Shown here in pieces: positions 57,124-64,000 of a DNA stretch of 64,000 bases; position 1 is the first letter of the stretch, and each line of letters starts with the position of its first letter. The notes under the pieces are model-generated. The model ran no database searches and had not been told where the DNA came from. It saw nothing but the letters and a program-made list of their open reading frames with translations. Both the position numbers and the translations under genes were made by a program. The DNA is from Amphiura filiformis (lineage: Eukaryota; Echinodermata; Ophiuroidea; Amphilepidida; Amphiuridae), in contig NC_092629.1 of NCBI RefSeq assembly GCF_039555335.1, positions 34,721,537 through 34,785,536 on the forward strand, read 5' to 3'.

Positions 57124-57207
57124 TTGTATAAGTGTATACGTGTACCAAAAGGCAAAACTAGAAAGAATATGCCTGCAAGTGATAAAGCCACTGGGACTAA
57201 GGAGTAA
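56926..57207 (+). pseudogene. Oxidase-like C-terminal tail beyond the TAG, with a poly-Asp tract
   Basis: The same frame continues for 93 codons to TAA. PSGSVGASITAVEQMSACIQ then GEECLEYEP aligns with the MPAO ending (HGAYLSGIDSAEILINCAQ). It is followed by 25 consecutive Asp codons and a basic tail, CIRVPKGKTRKNMPASDK. Retained similarity suggests the stop is recent or that this haplotype is broken. Confidence 0.72.
57046..57120 (+). repeat. (GAT)25 microsatellite
   Basis: Twenty-five perfect trinucleotide copies, read as poly-Asp in the oxidase-like frame. The other frames give poly-Met and, on the minus strand, poly-His or poly-Ser open frames that are artefacts of the repeat. Confidence 0.97.
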
Positions 57208-57308
57208 ACATAGGTAAAAACGCTGATCTGTGTAGGGTACCTATAGGAAAATGTACCTTTTTTATGATTGGTTATTGGCTGCAATGCAGTCGAATTCAAT
57301 AGGCAACA

Positions 57309-57355
57309 AATGGGCTATTTTATTTGAAATCCACACATACTCTGTGGAAGAAGAC
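57309..57355. repeat. Half MITE, GGGCTATTCCAGTTGAAATC family, copy 7
   Basis: atgggctattttatttgaaa then tccacacatactctgtggaa is one end only. It lies about 100 bp downstream of the oxidase-like TAA. Confidence 0.55.
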
Positions 57356-58768
57356 ACATTATATCACAAATTCAGTTGAACTAGGAAGTCAAACCAGGCT
57401 ATCATGTTAACCCCATGAGAACTACCTGCCGATTGGCCAAAATGAATATTGTGTTCAATTTTGAACCAATCAAGGAGGGTATTAATAAGATCATCTGCAA
57501 ATGCAAGTTTGACCATAATAATTCAAAGCCTAGGCATAATTGGCAATTGAAATGAGCGTTTCAAGTTATCAACCAATCAGAAATGCTGTTAGATGACCAG
57601 TAGTGTCCAGGGGTTAAAATAAACACAACATAAAAATAAAGTCCTCACTCATATACTGCATGTTATGGCAATATGTTTGATATGGTGCAGAATCTCCAAT
57701 TTGATTCTGTGCCAATTTGCTACCGATTTTGATACGAGTCTATGGAATTTGGTGCACTTTTTAAAAGTTGCAAATTAAAAGGAGCATGTATGCAGACGTG
57801 CATGCAGAGGTTAATTGCAGAGCGTGACCATGGGCAGAGCCGGAAACGTCCGCTACGTTATATCTGAGACTATCAGGTATAGTCTCGGGTAATATAGATC
57901 GCAAAATGTCCCGTATGTACAGCGATAAAACAGTGTAACAATGCACGTGTTTCAAATTAGCAATTGAATAAACCGTTTCTCTGCATGGGTACTTGCGACA
58001 GTCGACAGTGACTCGCCTCGGGCAAACGCGCTTGGCCATGCCTAGCAATAATCCAAGTACTGCATGGTCATATTGATTTGCAACTTTTCAGAATTATATA
58101 GAATCTTTCTCAAGGGGAGTGGTTTTCATATACAATAGCCCAGTAATACTAGTCTTGTTGCACAGATTAAAAAATATAAATACAATTATTTTCATTAATA
58201 AAATTACACATCATCTACAAATTTGTCCAGGCTTGCATGTCCATTGAGGGCCAGTTGTTTAAAGCCAGTGATCCCGACCCGGATCTCTGATTTATATAAA
58301 ACTGTTCATTCAAAGGTAAATTTGGGTTGTTTTTTTAATTGGTTAACAGTAAAAGTAGTGAAACCGAGTTGTAAGAAGTAGTGAAAACAATAAAATTGAG
58401 TTCTAAGATAATTCATGTGTTTGTTTGTCCTTTTACTTAGATGTGGTGGTGGTGGTGTTGTTGATTGATCTCACATTAGAAGTACGTCATATCCCTACAC
58501 TTATAAGGGCAATTTCGTGGAAGAAACTTAAGAACATAGATTAAACTCTGCCATTTGATTCCTGACTGGGCATTACGTTACTTAATTCCTTCAAGTTACA
58601 TCCATTGGAATAATACCAACAGAATAGAATAAAATGACTGACTGACAATATTGCCACGGATTTTTCCTTCAAACACACCATTAATGAAGTAAGCACCTTA
58701 TGCTGGTTTCATACTTTCCTGCTGCTTGCCACGTTCCCTGGCCAAGTAAAGGTATACCTTTTTTTTTT
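57356..58768. other. Intergenic, no gene recognised
   Basis: The open frame at 57761-58048 (minus) has no known family and no support. A short gagactatcaggtatagtctc hairpin lies near 57866. Confidence 0.45.
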
Positions 58769-59353
58769 TGCTCTACGATATCATTTGGTCGAGTTATGGG
58801 CGCTTGAGTGACTTCAAGTCGGATTTTGAAAGTTGCACTTAGCTCCTATTCCAGCCGAATACGTTGTACTGTGACTTGAAGAGTTCTTGGAAACAGAGGG
58901 GGTGGATACTCTCGACTGGCCTGCAAAGAGCCCTGACCTTAATTCACTGGAACACTTGTGGGACACTCTTAAGAGGAAAGCTAACAAGGCACTCAAGTCT
59001 GACACCACCTTAGAAGGCCTTCGACGCATCCTGCTCAGGAAATGGTGAGACATTGACCAAGGAAAGATAAGACATCTTGTTCAGAGCATGCGACGACGAA
59101 TCCAGGCAGTGATAGGAATTGATGGTGGACACACCAAGTATTGAGATGTCAGCAGAAAAAGTTCATGAGATAAGTCAGAGATAAATAAAGCGTAGCAAGT
59201 ATTGAAGATGGAAGTCGAAGGAGTAAAATAAAGTAAAGTTCATGGTTAAAGTTCACGCATTTGGCTTGAATAGGAGCTATAAGTGCAACTTTCAAAATCC
59301 GACTTGAAGCCACTCAAGCGCCCATAACTCGACCAAATGATATCGTAGAGCAA
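58769..59353 (+). mobile_element. Tc1/mariner-type element remnant with about 90-bp terminal inverted repeats
   Basis: Left ttgctctacgatatcatttg then gtcgagttatgggcgcttga pairs with the right inverse ending gatatcgtagagcaa. It encloses only the last third of a transposase. It is internally deleted and cannot move by itself. Confidence 0.82.
58881..59144 (+). pseudogene. Tc1-like transposase C-terminal fragment
   Basis: The frame reads EFLETEGVDTLDWPAKSPDL then NSLEHLWDTLKRKANKA, a TGA stop, and DIDQGKIRHLVQSMRRRIQA then VIGIDGGHTKY. WPAxSPDLNxxEHLWD (with the last catalytic Glu) and SMRRRxxAVIxxxGGHTxY are Tc1 hallmarks. The catalytic domain start and DNA-binding domain are missing. Confidence 0.9.
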
Positions 59354-59505
59354 CAAATGAGGTATCAAAATGCGCAGGAGAAAGCTGCGCTTTATATACA
59401 TTATTAAATGGGTTTTTGCTATAAATTTCAGTTCCTGATATATCTGACCATCTATAATCGTTTCGATACTTTCTGGGTTGAGTTTAGTATAAATAGTAGT
59501 AGTCG

Positions 59506-59697
59506 CTACGTGCACCAATCTTCATCTTCCACACACTTCGCTGCTACCCACGCTTGGTTGATAAGCTCTCGTGATATGTTTCTAAAGTTTTGTTCTCGCA
59601 GAAGCCTGTAGGCTGCTTCTTGATCCTGGATAACAAAAGTATAATTCTTAAGTGATCGTTGGCCAGGAAAATCCTCGCCCTCGTACCTGATCTTGAA
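59506..59697 (-). CDS. Unassigned coding-like stretch, possible last exon or fragment
   Basis: A 63-codon open frame without its own ATG. It includes YEGEDFPGQRSLKN, YTFVIQDQEAAYRLL and NISRELINQAWVAAK, and ends EDEDWCT then TAG. The composition looks like real protein (mixed charged and hydrophobic residues, amphipathic pattern). A TTCAAG|AT acceptor is possible at the 5' side. The family is not recognised. It could be the terminal exon of a minus-strand gene from beyond 64000, or a transposon piece. Confidence 0.3.
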   Translation of the reverse strand, partial: FKIRYEGEDFPGQRSLKNYTFVIQDQEAAYRLLREQNFRNISRELINQAWVAAKCVEDEDWCT

Positions 59698-59898
59698 TCA
59701 AAACTCCTACTTAGCCGAGTTTCAAACCCGTTTTTATTTTTGAAGGTCTGTACTTAAACCTTTCTTGCATTTTCTTGATGGGCTGTACGATCGACACGCG
59801 GTTGTTTGATGTATATAGCTTCATTATTAACTAAATGCAAACTATAGATGGCGCTATTTATTCTAAATCATATTTCTTTATTTGCAAGGGGTAGGTGA

Positions 59899-60560
59899 TT
59901 AAGGGGTGGGGTATGAACCTTTGGACAGTATTTATTGTGGGACATTAGAGCACATCAGACATATCGAATTGCATTCTGAATACGAAGAATGTCCTTCTGA
60001 TATCAAATAATTTTGATTTTTGAAATTCGCAATGTAATACACATTTTATGGCAAATCATTAAAATTGATATTTTTGATATTTAACAGTACTTGAAGTAAA
60101 CTTTATAAATCTGATGATTTATACTTAAAGTGTATGTAGGTGGGATGAAAAGCCGACGATCAATTGAAAATTTGTACCTTCAGATTGAAGATATGGATTT
60201 TTTCCCAAAACACCAAAAAAATTAGGTCTTTTTGGGAAAAAATCCATATCTTCAATATGAAAGGTCAAAATTTTCAATTGACCGTCGGCTTTTCCTCCTG
60301 CTACATACACTTTAAGAATATATCATTAGATTTATATAATTTACTTCGAGGACTGTTATATATCAAAAATTTGAAAAATATCAAATTTTTATAATTTGTC
60401 ATAAAATTTGTATTATATTGTGATTTTCAAAAATGAAAATTATTTGATATCAGAAAGACATGCTTCGTATTCAGAATGCAATTCGATAGGTCCGAGGTGC
60501 TCTCATGTCCCACAAAAAATACTATCGAAACGCAATAAACGCTCATTTTAGATCCCTTAA
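59899..60560. mobile_element. TTAA-flanked foldback element, copy 3
   Basis: TTAAGGG at 59899 and CCCTTAA ending at 60560. Close to copy 1 in sequence, with the same central gatcaattgaaaattt palindrome and tatcaaataattt arms. Non-coding. Confidence 0.86.
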
Positions 60561-61446
60561 TACTGCCATTAAAACAGCTGGAATAGGTGAAACAAGCAAC
60601 AAGGAAATTTTATAAACACATTTTATCAAACAATAAAAGGAGTTGTTTGTATTAAAAGCTTGAAAGAGTAATTTCTAGTAACTAAATAGCATCACCAATT
60701 TTGTCATTAATAGATACATGTTATATCCGAAAAAGCTATTAAAATGCTATAAAAGTGAGTAATTTTGTAAAAGAAGGAAAATTATAGTTAAGAATGACTC
60801 AAAAGCATCTGTATACATTAGCATGATATCACATTTAGCTATGATGTTTTGTTTGAAAAACTAATAAATGATCCCATCAAACAATATGAGCACATGGCAG
60901 GTTTTGAAATTGGTGCCCAGAAGGTTTTGATTCCAAAGGTCAAAAGTTCATACAGAATTGGGCAGGAACTTGTGGCCCCTGAACATGTTTAACCAAACCT
61001 GTCAATACGTTACATAGCAGGTTTTGCTTTAAGCATGTTCAGGGGCAAATGACACATACGAGTTTATCCCTCATAGGTTTTCGGGTGTAGCCTCTGGCTA
61101 GCGACTGTAGTATGAAACAAGCTTATCACTTACCATAGGTTGCGGTTATACCTGAGAATATTCAGGTATAATTGTCTCGGGTTATACTCTCCGATCCGGA
61201 GACTAAGTCTGTTAACATGCTCCATGTAGGATGTTCGTAACATTGGTTTTATCTCATTCCGTAGACATCTCGAACATAAGTAGCATGTACAATGAGTAAA
61301 GTATCAAAACTTCCAAACACCTCAACACTTTATAACGTCAGTTTTTGAATAGTTTACTTTTTGCTTTTATCCCAAGGAGTGGTAAGTGATCGACCAGCCA
61401 ATACTGGATGGAAATAATTGTGATGTTCTATTTAAAGGAAGTCTCC
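60561..61446. other. Intergenic, no gene recognised
   Basis: Contains two gcaggttttg phrases (60897 and 61017) and the phrases gaacatgttt and gcatgttcaggggc, which may be traces of an old foldback. Otherwise unassigned. Confidence 0.4.
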
Positions 61447-61675
61447 GGCACTCATATTGACCATAAAAACGATTTAATACAGCCGTCTCTCAACAAGCGA
61501 TATTCAAAATTCCTGCGCCGAAATTGTCCAGTGCAATGAGGTCCCGGTAATACAATGAAGGCTGGCAACAATTGAGCACAAATAACCATGACGTCATTAC
61601 ATTAGACAATTTCGGCGCGAAAAGTTTGAATATCGCGTGCTGAGAGCCGGCTGTTTTTATGGTCAATATGAGTTT
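61447..61675. repeat. Foldback element with ACTCATATTGACCATAAAAA ends
   Basis: actcatattgaccataaaaa pairs with tttttatggtcaatatgagt. Inner arms gatattcaaaa and tttgaatatc, and cgccgaaattgtc and gacaatttcggcg, also pair. Confidence 0.82.
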
Positions 61676-61859
61676 GTTTTAAATAAAACCAGGTGATTCG
61701 TGCTTGATAATTATTTTTCCAACATATAAGACATAATGTTGTGATTGCCGTAGACATCCTTTAAATTAGATGCCATAGGTTTTTAGCAGTTTGCATTAGG
61801 CACTCATTTTGTCCAGTATCAATATCGATGCCCCGATATATGCCGATAGCTCTTTTTAC

Positions 61860-62197
61860 TATAGACGAATCTAAATTCACGCATTCCTACACCTGACTAG
61901 CAGCCTTTAGTTGGGTAGCCGTTGGCTACAATGCACTCAAAATGTGAAATGATTCGGCCTTGGCGGAAATTTTAAACTGCATTCCATCACCCGTTTGACA
62001 CCTTGATACATAATAATCGGATTAACTACACGCGGTATCTATGCTTTGATGTACTTCTCGTCCTTGCATCTTCTCTAGGTGTTAGGCGGCTTTTATTTGC
62101 ACAATTGGACGCTCAAAACACTAGGTTGGTGCTAGCGGCTACCCAAAGATGTCCGACCAAATCCTGACCATGACTTGGCTCGTTGGATTCGTCTATA
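61860..62197. mobile_element. TATAGACGAATCC element, copy 2
   Basis: From tatagacgaatctaaattca to ggattcgtctata. Shares ctgcattccatcacccgttt and tgcacaattggacgctca with the copy at 19757. It overlaps copy 3 by TATA. Confidence 0.82.
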
Positions 62198-62736
62198 GAC
62201 GAATCCAAATACACGCATCCCTACACCTGACTTGCAGCCTTTAGTTGGGTCCCCGCCGGCTACAATGCATCCAAAATGTGAAATGATTCGGCCTTGGTGG
62301 AAATTTTAAACTGCATTCCATCACCCGTTTGACACCTTCCGGGAAAACACAGGTAGACAAAAGATTGATTTAAGTTTACAACACAATACAGTTCCAACAG
62401 TTGTGCAAATAAAAGCCGCCTTACACCTAGATAAGGTCGAGGAGGGTTAATAGAATAATACAATAGAGATAATTCCGCAGGTAATCCCGTCGCATGTATT
62501 CAAAGATGTACAAATGGATGAACAAAAGGACTATATATGTATAGATGCGACAGGATTACCTCTATTGTATATATTATTCTATTAACCCTCCTCGTCTTTG
62601 CATCTTCTCCAGTCCAGGTGTTAGGCGGCTTTTATTTGCACAATCGGGCGCTCAATACCCCAGGTTGGTGCTAGCGGGAAACCAAAGATGGCCGACCAAA
62701 TCCTGACCATGACTTGGCTCGTTGGATTCGTCTATA
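62194..62736. mobile_element. TATAGACGAATCC element, copy 3, adjoining copy 2
   Basis: From tatagacgaatccaaataca to ggattcgtctata. It is longer than copy 2 because it contains an additional inverted segment around 62400-62580 (attccgcaggtaatcccgtc against gacaggattacctctattgt). Confidence 0.8.
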
Positions 62737-62804
62737 CCTCATAAATATTTATTAGGTAATCCAAACATCTTATGATAACGCCAGCGTCCGAGTACGGTAT
62801 TTTG

Positions 62805-62850
62805 ACTACTTCCCCGCGCCTGTGCAATTACTCGCACGCGGGGAAGTAGT
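62805..62850. repeat. GC-rich hairpin
   Basis: actacttccccgcg pairs with cgcggggaagtagt around a short loop. The function is unknown and it may be the relic of a foldback element. Confidence 0.6.
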
Positions 62851-62995
62851 AAAAACTTGAAACAACAGAGAGTGTCAAATCTGGGTTCTAGATTTCTGAT
62901 GGTATAAACACCTCCGTTCTTTTGGAGTAAAGTGTGACGATGATCCGAGTCTATGGATCACAAAATGCCTCTTTAAAAAATTATTGTTATACAAT

Positions 62996-63169
62996 TAGGG
63001 GCTGTGCAATAATTATGAGCCCGGGGGGGGTAAAATTTCCAAATGGCTCGCCAAAAATCGCTTGCCCCCCCTCTCGGCTTGCTCCCCCCCTTTTCGGCTC
63101 GCCAAAAATGTCTTGCCTCCCCCCAATTTTACCCTCCCCCACGGCTCATAATTATTGCACAGCCCCTTA
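62996..63169. repeat. MITE with GGGGCTGTGCAATAATTATG ends, copy 2
   Basis: ttaggggctgtgcaataatt then atgagcc pairs with ggctcataattattgcacag then cccctta. Same internal ctcgccaaaaatcgcttgcc motif as 17881-18215. Confidence 0.85.
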
Positions 63170-63404
63170 CATTACTCCTATATTTTGGCTATACATTGGT
63201 TCGCTTGAAGTTTGGTAGTGACGTCAATACTGTTTTGTGGTTGTGCCGCAAGCGGGCCGTCAAGCCGTTCCAAATTATAAATATTATTTCGAGAAAGTAT
63301 AAATTTAACAAAGTTCTCACGACTTACGTTGTGGAGGTTGGTGGCCTGCGACCAGCATCCACTGGTCTTCAATGCCGACTGATGTTTTGGTTGGTAGCGG
63401 GAAA

Positions 63405-63601
63405 TTGGATCATCTGACCGGAAGTAGCAACTGGTGATGACCTCCGACGGTCAGGTGAATGGATGACCGAGTCATAGGTGGGTGGAAGGTGGTGGCGCCC
63501 CTTGTCTCTGTTTCGGATCACTCTCATTGCGTTTGATTTGTATGGCTTCCTTGACGCCTCTGCGAAACCAGTTCTCTTCCCTGTCCAGAATTATCTTCAA
63601 T
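63405..63601 (-). pseudogene. GIY-YIG endonuclease fragment, Penelope-like element
   Basis: The minus strand reads KIILDREENWFRRGVKEAIQ then IKRNESDPKQRQ, and after a frame change YDSVIHSPDRRRSSPV. The WxxRRxxKEAIxIK(R) motif followed by a YDSVI-type end matches the endonuclease C-terminus of Penelope-like elements. It is broken and short. Confidence 0.55.
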
Positions 63602-64000
63602 ATCATTTTAAATGTAGTTTAGTTGCAATAAAATATGTGTATTCTATGCTGATGCTTGTATACAACAAAGAAGCAACATGCTTCTGCATCATCATTACAC
63701 TTTCTTGTATATCAGCTTTGTGCAAACATCCTACTTTTGTGTAGCCTTGATCAAGTCTTTCTCCTCACTACCCCTGCAGAGCACAGTATACCTGGGGTAA
63801 AGTATGATAAGAAAGTCCACTATCTAGCAATTCAAATGTCAAATAGATTTTCACAAAGTGATGATGGTAAATAATTATTTTGAAAGAATAGATAACTTCA
63901 AAACTTTGGAAAGAAATAGAAATTTTTGGAAGATGTGGCAAAGCTTCCATGAATTTTAGTGGACGCCAAAGGACTTGAAACAAGTCTTTCTTTTGTGATG
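63602..64000. other. Right end of window, no feature recognised
   Basis: Short open frames only, with no recognisable motif. Confidence 0.4.

Larger units (their letters stand above)
36971..57207 (+). pseudogene. Secreted polyamine-oxidase-like (MPAO-type) FAD amine oxidase gene, disrupted
   Basis: Seven exons (36971-37184, 50874-51054, 51768-51939, 54508-54644, 55657-55945, 56107-56225, 56710-56925) align end to end with plant-type polyamine oxidase. A signal peptide (MLSKVSFVKCLTLSAACLLL...) precedes the FAD motif ILGAGAAGLQAA. Later come NKVVRNIDQSGDKVVV, TFTPDLPPWKTEQI and RWASDPFHYGLFSTWPV. Family enzymes oxidise polyamines with FAD and release hydrogen peroxide, here outside the cell. 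Damage: exon 3 is one base short of the needed frame, and TAG at 56923-56925 cuts the C-terminal FAD segment, though similarity continues beyond it (ACIQGEECLEYEP). Also GGR is GGV, the catalytic Lys is Ser (about residue 300) and GE(A/H)T is QQAS. A pseudogene is most likely. Sequencing error could explain one lesion, but not the residue changes. Confidence 0.8.

Noticed and set aside
56951..57217. Long poly-Met, poly-His and poly-Ser open frames over the GAT repeat
   Set aside because: They are other-frame readings of (GAT)25; only the poly-Asp frame continues the oxidase-like protein.
57761..58048. Minus-strand 95-codon frame as a gene
   Set aside because: No recognised motif, no splice context, and composition is not convincing.

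Overview
The window looks like nuclear DNA of an invertebrate animal, most plausibly a marine deuterostome such as an echinoderm or hemichordate. The reasons are split genes with GT-AG introns of up to about 14 kb, low gene density, very many short foldback (MITE-like) elements, a TGEKPH-linked C2H2 zinc-finger gene, and a secreted polyamine-oxidase-type gene of the plant MPAO class. No organism-specific marker is present, so the placement is an inference.

Three protein genes are supported. (1) A complete glutaryl-CoA dehydrogenase gene (GCDH) lies on the minus strand, 14060 to 1449. It has nine coding exons whose phases all agree and gives 440 residues. (2) A single-coding-exon C2H2 zinc-finger gene lies on the plus strand, 27403-29556, with 717 residues and about 24 finger repeats. 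A roughly 148-bp satellite array follows it directly. (3) A plus-strand FAD amine oxidase / polyamine-oxidase-like gene has seven exons between 36971 and 56925, with a conserved tail to 57207. It has a signal peptide and a Rossmann motif, but also a one-base frameshift in exon 3, an in-frame TAG in the last exon, and changes at several FAD or active-site positions. It is a pseudogene or a pseudoenzyme allele.

Layout: 1-14 kb is GCDH with repeat-filled introns. One intron holds a 17-bp minisatellite and a decayed copy of part of exon 7. 14.3-27.3 kb is a mobile-element zone with nested foldback elements, a non-LTR retrotransposon fragment and tandem repeats. 27.4-34.4 kb is the zinc-finger gene and its satellite, which is broken by two element insertions. 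35.9-57.2 kb is the oxidase gene. Its 13.7-kb first intron holds a direct segmental duplication (37662-41248 and 42112-49487) that separate insertions have made different; two of these are inverted copies of an element carrying arrays of GGGGTCAAAGGTCA-like motifs. 57.3-64 kb holds a Tc1 transposase remnant, a third copy of a TTAA-flanked element, tandem copies of another foldback family and a Penelope-like GIY-YIG fragment.

The three genes do not form a pathway: GCDH acts in mitochondrial lysine/tryptophan breakdown, the zinc-finger protein would be nuclear, and the oxidase-like protein would be secreted. What links them is heavy transposon traffic. Target-site duplications or paired empty sites are visible for many insertions, so part of the order of events can be reconstructed from this window alone.
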